Notes: generated from the sequence alone by a model not told the origin. A DNA stretch of 49,212 nucleotides from Aeromonas fluvialis (GCF_000819885.1 NZ_CDBO01000023.1:9671-58882), one strand, 5' to 3'; positions 8,618-17,499 are shown, numbered from the stretch's first letter. Made by a program: numbers and translations.

Positions 8618-8650
8618 AAAAAGCCCGAGTCATCGACTCGGGCTTTTTTA
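8618..8650 (+). terminator. terminator after pit
   Basis: The 10-bp stem AGCCCGAGTC/GACTCGGGCT has a 3-nt loop and a run of T residues on the plus strand. An A-run on the left means it could also work for minus-strand transcripts arriving from metL. Confidence 0.9.
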
Positions 8651-8725
8651 TCGCTGCGGTTTCTCTTTCCCTGTATATCGCGCAGCTCTGTCACAGAGCA
8701 GTGGTCACTCTTTACCTCAGGGCGA

Positions 8726-11179
8726 TCAGAGACTGGCGCAGATCTGCCACAGATCGTACTGGATAGCGGCGGCTGTCACTTCCCGACCCGCCCCAGGTCC
8801 CTGAATCACCAGCGGGTTGGTGCGATAGCTGTCGCTCTCGATGGCGAAGATATTGTCGCACGGTAGCAGGTTGGCGAAGGGGTGGTGGGGCTCCAGCGCC
8901 TCCAGTCCGACCCGTGCCTTACCGTCATGTTCGAAGCGGGCGACGTAGCGCAGCACCTTGCCGAGTCGCCTGGCCCCCTCAAAGGCGGTCTGGATCGGGC
9001 CATCCAGCTCTTTGAGCCTGTCCATGAACTGATCGGCGGTCACCTTGCGCAGCGGGACGGGCACCAGATTCTCCAGCCCGATATCGGCGGAGTCGAGCTC
9101 GAAGCCCGCCTCCCGCGCCAGAATGAGCAGCTTGCGGCGCACATCCTGACCGGAGAGATCCTCGCGGGGATCCGGCTCGGTCAGGCCGTGCTGCCAAGCC
9201 TCGTCCACCAGCTCGGAGAAGAGGCGAGTGCCGTCATACTGCTGGAACAGCCAGGAGAGGGTACCGGAGAAGATGCCGGAGACCCCCTGAATGCGGTCGC
9301 CACTCTGGCGCAGCATCTGGATGCTGGACTGGATTGGCAGCCCGGCCCCCACGGTGGCGTTGTAGCGCCACAGCACCTGATGGTCGCGGCAGGTCTGCTT
9401 GATGCGCTGGTAGAACTCGCTGTCGGCTGCGCCGGCAAACTTGTTGGCGGCGATGATGTGAATGCCGAGCTGGGCAAAGTCCGGGTAGTAGCGGCTCACC
9501 GTCTCGCTGGCGGTCATGTCGAGGGCTATTAGGGTATCGAAACTGTGCTGCTCCAGCTGGGCCAGCAGCTCCGGCCAGATCAGCGGCTTGGGGTTGAAGT
9601 TGTCCTGCACCTTGAGCGGATCCAGCCCCTCTTCATCCAGCAGGCCCCCTTCCGAGCTGAACACCCCGTAGAGGGTGAGCGCCAGATTGAGTTCATGTTC
9701 GAGCCGTGCCTTCTCGCGAGCATAGAGGTTGAGCCAGTGACCGCCAATGTTACCCTTGCCGAACACGACCAGCCCGACCCGGTTCGGGCGGCTGAACAGG
9801 GCGCTGTGCAGGGCGATCAGCAGCGGCTCCAGCACTACCTGACGCAGCACGGCCACCAGACTCAGGCCATCTCGGGCCACCTGGACGAACTCCAGCGGCT
9901 GATCCGCCAGCAGCTGGTAGAAGCGGTGGCACTGTTCGGCGTTGTCAGTGACACCGGCCCCCACCAGTGCCACCAGACTGTACCCCTCTTTTTGGATGAG
10001 GCCGGTGAAGCTGCCCTGCAGCTGGAAGTCCCGCAGCAGCTCGAAGGCCCCCTGCGCCACCTCGAGGGTGTAGGCGAGGCGCAGGATCCGCCGATCCGGC
10101 TGGCGCTGCAGGGTGAGCGGGTTGAGACGGTGACGAGCCAGATGGGCCTCGATGGCGGCGACTGTCTGATCAAAGTGGGTTTGCGGCAGTACCTTGAGCT
10201 CGATGAGGGCGATCTGATCCACCGAGGAGACGATGCGGGCGCCGCCGGAGCGGGGGGCGCGACGCAGGATATGAGTGCAGCCCTCCTCCGGGTTGTAGCT
10301 GCAGCGCAAGGTGAGGCGCTGGCGGCTGTCGGCCACCGGTTGCAGGGTGCGGGAATGGAGTACCGAGGAGCCGAGGCGGGCAAGTTCGTTGGCTTCAGCC
10401 AGACTGAGGCGCTCCAGCAGGCGCGCTTCCTTCACCCGGCGCGGGTCGGCACTGTAGACCCCGGCCACGTCGCTCCAGATGGTGGTGGATTCGCCATCCG
10501 CCAGCAGCGCCAACAGGCTGGCGCTGTAGTCGGAACCGTTGCGGCCGAGCAGCAGGGAGCGCCCCTCCATGTCGGCGGCGATAAAGCCGGTCACCACGAT
10601 GCGACCGGCATGTTCGGCCAGTCGCGCCTTGAGCAGTTCGCTGGAGAGGGCGCTATCCACCTTGACCAGAGCGCCATCCTCGGCACGCAAGAAGCTGCGG
10701 GCATCGAGCCAGATGGCCTTGTCACCGCGGCTGGTGAGCAGCGCCGCCAAGAGGCGCGCCGACCACACCTCGCCAAAGGCAAGCAGGCCATTGCGGGCAA
10801 AGCGGTCAAACTGCCCCTCCAGCGTCTTGGCAATCAACTGCATGTCGTCGGCCAGCTGCTTGCTCAGATCGAGCAGCAGTTCTCCTTCCAGCAGGCCATC
10901 GATCAGGCTCTGCTGATAGGTTTGCAGGGCACCGATGGCTTCACCGGCAGCTTCATCCCCCGCTTCGGCCAGCTCCACCAGCTGGATCAGCCGGTTGGTG
11001 GTCTTGCCAGCGGCGGAGACCACGATCAGTTCATCTCCGCCAACCTGTTGTTCGACAATCGCGGCGACCCGGCGATAACAGACCGGATCCGCCAGACTGC
11101 TGCCACCAAACTTGTGGACGTGACGTCGCTTCACTCTTGCTTCTGCTGCCACCGCGATCTCTCCTTGCTGCTGTTCCAT
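8726..11179 (-). CDS. metL: bifunctional aspartokinase / homoserine dehydrogenase II (MetL)
   Basis: This 817-residue protein catalyses the first and third steps from aspartate to homoserine. The aspartokinase half opens with KFGGSSLAD and holds GRNGSDYSA. The middle has degenerate ACT-like segments. The homoserine dehydrogenase half carries the NAD(P)-binding VVFGKGNIGGHWL and the active-site region SGIFSGTLSWLF. It aligns end to end with E. coli MetL (810 residues), including the final NPLVIQGPGAGREVTA, and its position behind metB identifies it as MetL rather than ThrA. The stop of metB and the ATG of metL overlap by one base (TAATG), indicating coupling. It is probably repressed by MetJ. 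Confidence 0.96.
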   Translation of the reverse strand: MEQQQGEIAVAAEARVKRRHVHKFGGSSLADPVCYRRVAAIVEQQVGGDELIVVSAAGKTTNRLIQLVELAEAGDEAAGEAIGALQTYQQSLIDGLLEGELLLDLSKQLADDMQLIAKTLEGQFDRFARNGLLAFGEVWSARLLAALLTSRGDKAIWLDARSFLRAEDGALVKVDSALSSELLKARLAEHAGRIVVTGFIAADMEGRSLLLGRNGSDYSASLLALLADGESTTIWSDVAGVYSADPRRVKEARLLERLSLAEANELARLGSSVLHSRTLQPVADSRQRLTLRCSYNPEEGCTHILRRAPRSGGARIVSSVDQIALIELKVLPQTHFDQTVAAIEAHLARHRLNPLTLQRQPDRRILRLAYTLEVAQGAFELLRDFQLQGSFTGLIQKEGYSLVALVGAGVTDNAEQCHRFYQLLADQPLEFVQVARDGLSLVAVLRQVVLEPLLIALHSALFSRPNRVGLVVFGKGNIGGHWLNLYAREKARLEHELNLALTLYGVFSSEGGLLDEEGLDPLKVQDNFNPKPLIWPELLAQLEQHSFDTLIALDMTASETVSRYYPDFAQLGIHIIAANKFAGAADSEFYQRIKQTCRDHQVLWRYNATVGAGLPIQSSIQMLRQSGDRIQGVSGIFSGTLSWLFQQYDGTRLFSELVDEAWQHGLTEPDPREDLSGQDVRRKLLILAREAGFELDSADIGLENLVPVPLRKVTADQFMDRLKELDGPIQTAFEGARRLGKVLRYVARFEHDGKARVGLEALEPHHPFANLLPCDNIFAIESDSYRTNPLVIQGPGAGREVTAAAIQYDLWQICASL

Positions 11180-12351
11180 TATTTCGCTACCTGTTCTGCC
11201 TGCTGTGCCTGTTCAAAAGCCTGCGCCAGATCGGCCACCAGGTCTTCACCGTGTTCAATGCCGACCGACAAGCGCAGCAGCTGGGCGCTGATGCCTGCCG
11301 CCTGCTGCGCCGCCGGGGTCATGGCCCTGTGAGTCATGCTGGCCGGATGGGCCACCAGACTCTCCACCCCGCCGAGAGACTCGGCCACCGAGAAGAGGGT
11401 GAGGGCCGCGAGGAAGGCGCGAATGCCCGCCTCACTGCAATCGAGTTCAAAACTTAGCATGGCGCCGAAGCCGGACTGTTGACGGCGCGCAATATCGTGG
11501 CCCGGATGGTTCGGCAGACTGGGGTGATAGATGTGTTTCACCAGCGGCTGCTGTTGCAGGGAGGCGAGGATGCGATCGGTGTTCTCCTGATGGGTGCGCA
11601 ATCTGGGGGCCAGGGTGCGCAAGCCGCGCAGGGTCAGGTAGGAATCGAACGCCCCGGAGGTGAGCCCCAGACAGTTGGCCCACCACACCAGTGACTCGGC
11701 CAATGCCGCCTCTTTGGCGATCGCCACTCCGCCGACCACGTCCGAGTGGCCGTTGATGTACTTGGTGGTGGAGTGCACCACCACATCGGCCCCGAGTGCC
11801 AGGGGTTGTTGCAGCAGGGGGGAGAGGAAGGTGTTGTCCACCACCACCTGCGCACCCACCTCATGGGCGGCGCTGGCGATGGCGCTGATATCCACCACCC
11901 GCAGCAGCGGGTTGGAAGGGGTCTCGACCCATACCAGCGCAGGCTTTTGCGCCAGCGCTTCGGCCAGTGCGGCCTCGTCTCCCTGATCGACAAACTGCAC
12001 CCGGTAGTGGCCCTTGGCCGCCAGATACTCGAACAGGCGCCAGGTGCCGCCGTAGCAGTCGTGGGGGGCGATCAGCAGGTCTCCCGCCTTGAGCAGGGCG
12101 GTGGTGACCAGATGGACTGCCCCCATGCCGGTGCCGGTGACCACGGCGCCGGCGCCCCCTTCCAGCGCCGCCAGCGCATCCGCCAGATTGGTACGGGTCG
12201 GATTGCCGGAGCGGGCATAATCGTATTGACGGGGCTCGCCAAAGTCGGCAAAGGTGTAGTTGCTGGAGAGGTAGATGGGGGGCACCACGGCACCGTGTTG
12301 CTGGTCTGTTTCAATCCCGGTGCGAACCGCCAGGGTGGCCTTGTGGGTCAT
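11179..12351 (-). CDS. metB: cystathionine gamma-synthase MetB
   Basis: MetB joins O-succinylhomoserine and cysteine to cystathionine in methionine synthesis, using pyridoxal phosphate. The 390-residue protein has the family pattern SGNPTR near the N-terminus, the ETPSNPLLRVVD segment and the PLP-lysine motif HSTTKYINGHSD. E. coli MetB is 386 residues. It is the first gene of metBL, divergent from metJ, and its promoter region overlaps the MetJ operator at 12452-12475. Confidence 0.97.
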   Translation of the reverse strand: MTHKATLAVRTGIETDQQHGAVVPPIYLSSNYTFADFGEPRQYDYARSGNPTRTNLADALAALEGGAGAVVTGTGMGAVHLVTTALLKAGDLLIAPHDCYGGTWRLFEYLAAKGHYRVQFVDQGDEAALAEALAQKPALVWVETPSNPLLRVVDISAIASAAHEVGAQVVVDNTFLSPLLQQPLALGADVVVHSTTKYINGHSDVVGGVAIAKEAALAESLVWWANCLGLTSGAFDSYLTLRGLRTLAPRLRTHQENTDRILASLQQQPLVKHIYHPSLPNHPGHDIARRQQSGFGAMLSFELDCSEAGIRAFLAALTLFSVAESLGGVESLVAHPASMTHRAMTPAAQQAAGISAQLLRLSVGIEHGEDLVADLAQAFEQAQQAEQVAK

Positions 12352-12451
12352 GTTGCTCTCCTTGATCTCTCTTCGAACGCAGGCATCTTGCTGTCACGCG
12401 TTATCCCGCCATTGCTGGCCTATGGTGAACCACCTTACGTCAGCACATAAA

Positions 12452-12475
12452 AGCCGTCAATGCTTCCAGACGTCT
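12452..12475. promoter_or_regulatory. MetJ operator (tandem met boxes)
   Basis: Three head-to-tail 8-bp units lie between metB and metJ: AGCCGTCA (6 of 8 to consensus), ATGCTTCC (4 of 8) and AGACGTCT (8 of 8). MetJ dimers with S-adenosylmethionine bind arrays of AGACGTCT boxes. A minus-strand -35 hexamer TTGACG for metBL (12455-12460) falls inside the array, so bound MetJ should block metBL. The metJ -35 lies 20 bp to the right, which would allow autoregulation. Confidence 0.85.
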
Positions 12476-12494
12476 GAATGGCTTTGCTGTTGGA

Positions 12495-12523
12495 TTGCCA
12501 TTAATTTCCTTAAGGGTTAAAAT
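12495..12523 (+). promoter_or_regulatory. putative metJ promoter
   Basis: TTGCCA (12495-12500) and TAAAAT (12518-12523) are 17 bp apart and end 34 bp before the metJ start codon. The elements match sigma-70 consensus at 4 and 5 of 6 positions. Confidence 0.6.
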
Positions 12524-12556
12524 CCGCGCTCACGGCTAAATGAGAACAGGTGAGTC

Positions 12557-12880
12557 ATGGGAACAGAGTGGAACGGCGACTACGTCAGCCCCTACGCGGA
12601 ACACGGTAAGAAGAGCGAACAGGTCAAGAAGATTACCGTCTCGATCCCGCTAAAGGTGTTGAAAGTGTTGACCGATGAGCGCACCCGCCGTCAGGTGAAC
12701 AACCTGCGTCATGCGACCAACAGCGAGCTGCTCTGTGAAGCCTTCCTGCACGCTTTCACCGGTCAGCCGCTCCCTTGTGACGAAGACTTGCGCAAGGATC
12801 ATCCGGACAGCGTCCCGGCCGAAGCACGCGCCATCATGGAAGCGCTGGGCAAAGAGATCGAAGATTTCGACAAAGAGTAA
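12557..12880 (+). CDS. metJ: methionine repressor MetJ
   Basis: MetJ is a ribbon-helix-helix repressor that uses S-adenosylmethionine as corepressor. The 107-residue product is nearly identical to E. coli MetJ over residues 10-75, including the DNA-contacting strand [13 protein letters not shown] and the helix [20 protein letters not shown]. Only the C-terminal 30 residues diverge. It faces metBL across a shared operator. Confidence 0.98.
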   Translation: MGTEWNGDYVSPYAEHGKKSEQVKKITVSIPLKVLKVLTDERTRRQVNNLRHATNSELLCEAFLHAFTGQPLPCDEDLRKDHPDSVPAEARAIMEALGKEIEDFDKE

Positions 12881-12894
12881 GCGATTTGCCATGC

Positions 12895-12930
12895 ACAAGA
12901 GGCGACCTCCGGGTCGCCTCTTGTCGTTTC
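12895..12930 (+). terminator. terminator after metJ
   Basis: A 13-bp stem with core GAGGCGACC/GGTCGCCTC (12895-12907 with 12912-12924) begins 15 bp after the metJ stop. The 3' tail is only moderately T-rich (CGTTTC). It also faces the permease remnant converging from the right. Confidence 0.7.
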
Positions 12931-12955
12931 CACAGCCCCCATCACGGGGCCGTGA

Positions 12956-13546
12956 TTATTTCAGCAGGCTGAAGATCAGCGCCGAAACCGCTAGCGAGCC
13001 GGTCAGCAGGATAAAGCCGTTGGTCCAACGGTGACGAAAACGGGCCAGCGCCTCCACCTTGTAGATGGCCACCACCGGCATGATGAAGAGGATCATGGCG
13101 ATAACGGGGCCGGAGAGGGTCTCCATCAGACCCAGGATCCCCGGGTTGATGATGGCTGCACCCCAGATGGCGAAGAACATCAGGGCGATGCCAAGTTTGT
13201 CCGCTTTGGCCAGTGACAGGCCGGTGGGCTTGGCAATCAGGCTTTTGAGGCTTTCCCGGGCACCGAGGAAGTGGCCGAGGAAGGAGGAGCTGATGGCGAT
13301 AAAGGCGATGAGCGGCCCCAGGGTCACGATCACCGGGTGGTCGGTGATGTTGGCCAGATAGGAGAGCACCGAGACGTTCTGGGCTTTGGCTTCGGCCAGT
13401 TGGGCTGGCGAGAGGCTCAGCACGCAGGAGAAGACGAAGAAGAGCACGAAGCCCACCAGCATCACTGTGGTGTTGCGCAGGATCAGGCCGCTCTTGGCTT
13501 CTGCCTGCTCGCCATAAAGTGTTAATTTTGCAAAATATAAAACCAA
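12956..13546 (-). pseudogene. 5'-truncated serine/threonine-type permease (SdaC/HAAAP family)
   Basis: The reading frame matches the C-terminal half of E. coli SdaC (429 residues): FFVFSCVLSLSPAQLAEAK, SFLGHFLGARESL and NPGILGLMETLSGPVIAMIL all align, then the frame ends normally. Similarity starts abruptly at LYGEQAEAKS (near base 13516). The preceding residues and the AT-rich DNA to about 13640 do not resemble the family, and the only starts are weak TTG codons. About 230 residues and five or six membrane helices are missing, so transport is very unlikely. The upstream AT-rich stretch may be the original promoter region joined by an internal deletion. Confidence 0.85.
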
Positions 13547-13736
13547 AATTTAACTCGATGTCATTTTTTTATTTTGTCTAATTGTGCATTTTTAGTATTA
13601 CATGAAAATGGCACCATTTCTCACTGACCAGTTGTGATGTTTCACTGTCATTTTGCCGCTTTTCCAGCGTATCGCGCTGTTCAAGACAGCTTTGGGCAGC
13701 GGATCACACCAGCCATCACTCCGGACCACGACCCTG

Positions 13737-13770
13737 AAAAAGCAGGCGGCCATCGGGCCGCCTGCTTGTC
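13737..13770 (-). terminator. terminator after cysQ
   Basis: On the minus strand a stem AAGCAGGCGGCC with its complement is followed by TTTTT. It lies about 25 bp past the cysQ stop. The stretch 13547-13736 to its left holds no gene; its left half is AT-rich DNA next to the permease remnant. Confidence 0.8.
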
Positions 13771-13794
13771 TGGTGTGATGATATCGCTACCCGT

Positions 13795-14607
13795 CTAGTG
13801 GGCCAGAATGCTGCCCCAGGCGAGATCCGGATCCCCCATCACGATAAAGTCCGGGTTCTCCAGCGACTCGGTCTCGTTGTAACTGAGCGGCTGCAACGCC
13901 AGGCTGAGGATGCGGCCACCGGCCGCCTCGACGATGCACTGGGCGGCGGCGGTGTCCCACTCGCCGGTGGGGCCGAGCCGCACGTAGCAGTCTGCGGCAC
14001 CCTCTGCCACCAGGCAGGATTTGAGTGAGCTGGAACCGAGCGGGATCAACTCATAGTTGATGGCCGGGTTGAGGCGACGGGTGAGGTTCTCCAGCTTCTG
14101 GCGGCGGCTGATGGCGACTACCAGCGAGTCGGGCTGGTCATGTTCGTGGTGCATAGCGCGAATGGGCAGTACCTCGCCATTCACCTCCTTGAAGGCGCCG
14201 TAGCCGCGCACCGCCCAGTAGAGCACGTCGGACTCGGGGGCGTAGATGACCCCGAGCACCGGCACGTTGTCCCGCACCAGGGCGATCAGGGTGGCGAAAT
14301 CGCCGCTGCCGGCGATAAATTCGCCGGTGCCGTCGAGGGGATCCACCAGCCAGTATTGCCGCCAGTTGGCTCGCTGACTGAAGGGGATGTCGGCCGCCTC
14401 TTCGGTCAGCACCGGCACATGGGGGGTGAGCGCCGACAGCGCCTGCTTGAGGTAGGCATCGGCAGCAAGGTCGGCACTGGTGACCGGGGTCGCATCCTCC
14501 TTCAGCTGACGCTCGAACTGACCGCCGTGATAGATGTCGTGAAGGATCCTTCCAGCTTCGCGGGCAATCTCCTTGACCCCCGGCAACCAGGCCAACAACT
14601 CCTGCAT
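13795..14607 (-). CDS. cysQ: 3'(2'),5'-bisphosphate nucleotidase CysQ
   Basis: CysQ hydrolyses 3'-phosphoadenosine 5'-phosphate, the by-product of sulfate assimilation, and recycles it to AMP. The 270-residue protein has the inositol-phosphatase-superfamily metal sites: TEEAAD, WLVDPLDGTGEF and GEWDTAAAQCIVEAAGG. E. coli CysQ is 246 residues; the extra length is mainly C-terminal. The start has AGAGGATAACGAG before the ATG. It lies 37 bp behind nudE on the same strand and is probably cotranscribed, as in many gammaproteobacteria. Confidence 0.95.
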   Translation of the reverse strand: MQELLAWLPGVKEIAREAGRILHDIYHGGQFERQLKEDATPVTSADLAADAYLKQALSALTPHVPVLTEEAADIPFSQRANWRQYWLVDPLDGTGEFIAGSGDFATLIALVRDNVPVLGVIYAPESDVLYWAVRGYGAFKEVNGEVLPIRAMHHEHDQPDSLVVAISRRQKLENLTRRLNPAINYELIPLGSSSLKSCLVAEGAADCYVRLGPTGEWDTAAAQCIVEAAGGRILSLALQPLSYNETESLENPDFIVMGDPDLAWGSILAH

Positions 14608-14644
14608 CTCGTTATCCTCTGTCTGTTAACTGCCCGTCTGCGGG

Positions 14645-15205
14645 CTACTCTGCCTGCTGTGCCAGCCACTTTTGGGCCAGCAGCAGGGCACTGATACTGC
14701 GCGACTCGGTGAAGTCGGGTCGTGCCAGCAATTCGTCGATCCGGTTCAGCGGCCAAGGGATCACCTCGAGAGGCTCGGGCTCGTCGCCGATCCGTTGCTC
14801 GGGAAAGAGATCCTGCGCCAGCAAGATGTCCATCCGGCTGGAGAAGTAGCCGGGCGCCAGCGACACCTGCTTGAGCAGAGTCAGGCTGTTGGCGCCAAAG
14901 CCCGCCTCCTCCATCAGCTCCCGGTTGCCCGCCTCGAAGGCATTCTCGCCCGGGTCGATCAGCCCCTTGGGGAAGCCCAGCTCGTAGGAGTGGGTGCCTG
15001 CGGCGTATTCACGTACCAGCAGCAGGGTGTGGGCATCGAACAGGGGCACCACCATGACAGCGCCCCGGTTGCCACCGCGCATCCGCTCATAGACCCGCTC
15101 TTCGCCGTTGGAGAACTTGAGGTGGAGGGACTCCACCTTGAACAGTCGGCTCTCGGCCACGATCTCGGCCTTGAGGATCTCCGGCTTGCTCTTGTCGTGT
15201 GCCAT
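14645..15205 (-). CDS. nudE: ADP compounds hydrolase NudE
   Basis: NudE is a Nudix hydrolase acting on ADP-ribose, Ap3A and NADH. The 186-residue product equals the E. coli length and carries the Nudix box GLIDPGENAFEAGNRELMEEAGF. The start MAHDKSKPEIL is chosen by alignment with the E. coli N-terminus, but it has no clear ribosome binding site. An in-frame ATG at 15253 would add 16 residues and is a real alternative. The gene is divergent from yrfG, as in the E. coli nudE/yrfG neighbourhood. Confidence 0.88.
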   Translation of the reverse strand: MAHDKSKPEILKAEIVAESRLFKVESLHLKFSNGEERVYERMRGGNRGAVMVVPLFDAHTLLLVREYAAGTHSYELGFPKGLIDPGENAFEAGNRELMEEAGFGANSLTLLKQVSLAPGYFSSRMDILLAQDLFPEQRIGDEPEPLEVIPWPLNRIDELLARPDFTESRSISALLLAQKWLAQQAE

Positions 15206-15400
15206 GGCGTCGACGCTGAGGTGAACGGGTTTGCGTTGGTGGAGGTCACTCATCTGGGCTGGCTGCGCGTTAAAAAAATCGTGCTTCAAGAGTAAACGAC
15301 TCTCACCCCGAACACCACGGGCCAGGGATGGCAAAGGGAGAGGAAAAATCCGCTATACTGCCGCACCATATCTTTCGCGATACCGAGATCAAGAGGCCCG

Positions 15401-16081
15401 ATGCCACACTCCCGCTCCCCCACCTTGCCCTGGCACCAAATAGATACTGTCTTGCTCGATATGGATGGCACCCTGATCGACCTGCATTTTGACAACCACC
15501 TCTGGCAGCAGCTGGTGCCGGTGCGTTACGCCGAGCGGCTCGGTCTGCCGCTGGATGAGGCAAAGGCGCAGATTGAGGTGCACTATCAGGCGGTCAACGG
15601 CACCCTCAACTGGTACTGTGTGGATTACTGGAGCGAGACCCTGGGGCTCGACATTCGCGCCCTCAAGCAGGAGCTGCTGGCGAAGATCCAGTGGCGCCCC
15701 CACGCCATCCCCTTTCTGGCCGAGCTGCGCGCCGCGGGCAAACAGCTGGTGCTCTTTACCAACGCCCACCCCGCCAGCCTGTCGGTGAAGGATGCGCAGT
15801 TGGGGCTGCGCGAGCATCTGGATCTGATGGTGAGCACCCACGAGCTGGGCTGGTCGAAGGAGAGCCAGTTTTGCTGGCAGGTGCTGGCAGAGCGGCTGGC
15901 GTTCGATCCGGCCCGCACCCTGTTTGTGGATGACAGTGAGCGGATCCTGCGTGCTGCCGCCGACTATGGCATCGGCTATCAGCTGGCGATCCAGAATCCG
16001 GACAGCTGCAAGCCTGAGCAGCGCATTACCACTTTCCCTGCGATCCGTGATTATGCGGAGCTGTTGCCTCTGGCCATCTGA
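15401..16081 (+). CDS. yrfG: GMP/IMP 5'-nucleotidase YrfG (HAD family)
   Basis: This 226-residue haloacid-dehalogenase hydrolase has motif I LLDMDGTLIDLHFD, motif II in LFTNAHP, the conserved lysine in WSKE and motif IV LFVDDSERI. E. coli YrfG dephosphorylates purine mononucleotides such as GMP and IMP. The start at 15401 is the first ATG of the frame and fits the family. It is followed by a hairpin at 16096-16122. Confidence 0.9.
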   Translation: MPHSRSPTLPWHQIDTVLLDMDGTLIDLHFDNHLWQQLVPVRYAERLGLPLDEAKAQIEVHYQAVNGTLNWYCVDYWSETLGLDIRALKQELLAKIQWRPHAIPFLAELRAAGKQLVLFTNAHPASLSVKDAQLGLREHLDLMVSTHELGWSKESQFCWQVLAERLAFDPARTLFVDDSERILRAAADYGIGYQLAIQNPDSCKPEQRITTFPAIRDYAELLPLAI

Positions 16082-16095
16082 GTCAGCAGAAATGA

Positions 16096-16130
16096 GAGAG
16101 GGCTGCACCATGCAGCCCTCTCAGTATTTG
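16096..16130 (+). terminator. terminator after yrfG
   Basis: A 12-bp stem GAGAGGGCTGCA/TGCAGCCCTCTC with a 3-nt loop lies 15 bp past the yrfG stop. The tail AGTATTTG is only weakly T-rich, so it may act in both directions for the converging gene at 16149. Confidence 0.6.
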
Positions 16131-16148
16131 AAGCCTGATGGCGAAAAA

Positions 16149-16361
16149 TCACAGCTCCCGAAACGGGCGTCGCTTCTCCTCTTCGATGACGATGGCCTCC
16201 AGATTGGCGACCCGATCCTGCAGCTCCCGGATGACCAGATCCTGCTTGCCGAGGCGGTCGGTGATGCGGGCATCCCCCAGCTGGTAGCGAGCCCGCTTGC
16301 CGAGATATCCGAACAAGACGCTGATAAATACGATCAGGACTATGCCTGTCCACATGGTCAT
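16149..16361 (-). CDS. small membrane protein with coiled-coil tail (PspB-like architecture)
   Basis: This 70-residue protein has one N-terminal membrane segment (TGIVLIVFISVLFGYLG) followed by basic residues and a predicted coiled coil with heptad leucines (LVIRELQDRVANLEAIVIEE). That layout and size resemble PspB of the phage-shock system, but identity is low and no pspA or pspC is nearby. The start at 16361 has AAGGAG seven bases upstream. I do not recognise the family with confidence. Its 3' end faces yrfG. Confidence 0.7.
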   Translation of the reverse strand: MTMWTGIVLIVFISVLFGYLGKRARYQLGDARITDRLGKQDLVIRELQDRVANLEAIVIEEEKRRPFREL

Positions 16362-16488
16362 GTCACGACTCCTTGTCGTTATCAATATGGTCGTCATAAA
16401 CGGCGAAAACGCTGACGGATCCGCTCTGTTTTCTCACAGCCACCAATTGGCCGCAATGGGGCCCGTTTCGCCTTTGTGATGCAGTTGG

Positions 16489-16824
16489 CTATTGCTGCCA
16501 GAGTGCGCGGCCAAGCCAGAGCGCCCACAGGATCAGATGCAGCAACACGATAAACCAGAAGACCAGCCGGTAGCTGCGCTTCTGGGTCTTGTGACGCAAC
16601 CACTGGCGGGCCACTAATGCGCCCGGCCAGCCGCCGCACAGCTCCAGCAGATGCAGGCGGGATTCGGGAATGCGCCACTCACCGCGCACCGCCTGCCGCT
16701 TGTCCCAGGCGTAGGCGGCTACCGTGAGCAGGCTCATGAAGAGCAGCACGGCCAGTGGCCACCACTGTTGGTCGTCAAGGCCGAGCCAGAGGGCGGCGCC
16801 CAGTGGCAGCAGCGCCAGTACCAT
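16489..16824 (-). CDS. DUF1294 membrane protein
   Basis: This 111-residue protein has three or four hydrophobic segments and the DUF1294 signature AYAWDKRQAVRGEWRIPE followed by LHLLELCGGWPGALVARQ. The function of the family is unknown. The ATG at 16824 overlaps the stop of the acetyltransferase gene by one base (TGATG), so it is translationally coupled; a GTG one codon earlier is an alternative start. Confidence 0.85.
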   Translation of the reverse strand: MVLALLPLGAALWLGLDDQQWWPLAVLLFMSLLTVAAYAWDKRQAVRGEWRIPESRLHLLELCGGWPGALVARQWLRHKTQKRSYRLVFWFIVLLHLILWALWLGRALWQQ

Positions 16825-17414
16825 CACTGGGCCAGCTCCCAGCAGCGCTCCTCATCCTGCTTGAGGGTGCGGAGCACTTTGGCCGGATTGCCCACCGCCA
16901 CCGAGTCGGCCGGGATGTCGCGGGTCACCACGGCGCCTGCGCCGATGATGGAACGCGGCCCTATGGTGACGCCGGGGCAGATGATGGCGCCGCCACCAAT
17001 CCAGCAGTCGTCACCGATCCGAACCGGCTTGTTGTAGGCGGTCCAGTTGCGTCGCTCCAGATAGTTCATGGTGTGGGTGGCGGTGTAGATCTGCACGTTG
17101 GGGGCCAGCAGCACATGGCTGCCAATATGCACTTCGCCCACGTCGAGAATGGTGACGTTGAAGTTGAAGAAGGTCTTTTCGCCGATATGAATGTTGCGGC
17201 CAAACTCGCAGGTAAACGGCGTGCTGATCCAGCAGGAGTCGGGGCAGTGGCCAAAGAGTTCGCGGCAGATCTGCTGGCGCAGAGGGCCATCGCCCGCGGA
17301 TGACCCATTGAGTCGGGCCAGCAGCGCCTGCCCGCGGATCCGGTCGTTGGCTATCTCCTCGCTCTGGCTATCCAGCGCCTCGCCTGCCAGTACCTTGTCC
17401 CAGTCGCTCGCCAT
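16824..17414 (-). CDS. sugar O-acetyltransferase, maltose/galactoside acetyltransferase type
   Basis: The 196-residue product has the Maa N-terminal segment (MASDWDKVLAGEALDSQ) and a left-handed beta-helix of hexapeptide repeats, with the catalytic histidine in TATHTMNY and the acetyl-CoA region IGDDCWIGGGAIICPGVTIG. Members move acetyl groups from acetyl-CoA to sugars such as maltose or glucose. The start at 17414 has GAGGAGG seven bases upstream. It is the first gene of a pair with the DUF1294 gene; the exact sugar cannot be read from sequence. Confidence 0.88.
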   Translation of the reverse strand: MASDWDKVLAGEALDSQSEEIANDRIRGQALLARLNGSSAGDGPLRQQICRELFGHCPDSCWISTPFTCEFGRNIHIGEKTFFNFNVTILDVGEVHIGSHVLLAPNVQIYTATHTMNYLERRNWTAYNKPVRIGDDCWIGGGAIICPGVTIGPRSIIGAGAVVTRDIPADSVAVGNPAKVLRTLKQDEERCWELAQ

Positions 17415-17499
17415 GGTTACCTCCTCATGCTGCAAGAGCAGGCAGTATACGTGACTGTCAGGGGGTCGTCAGTCTGTCACTTCTGGCAGGTGAGCCCCG

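Noticed and set aside
9545..11332. 595-codon plus-strand open frame opposite metL/metB
   Set aside because: It is antisense to well-conserved metL codons, has low-complexity Gln/Gly/His-rich composition typical of GC-rich shadow frames, and has no recognisable domain.
16149..16361. Assignment of this small gene as pspB
   Set aside because: The single membrane helix plus coiled coil resembles PspB, but sequence identity is low and no pspA or pspC lies nearby.
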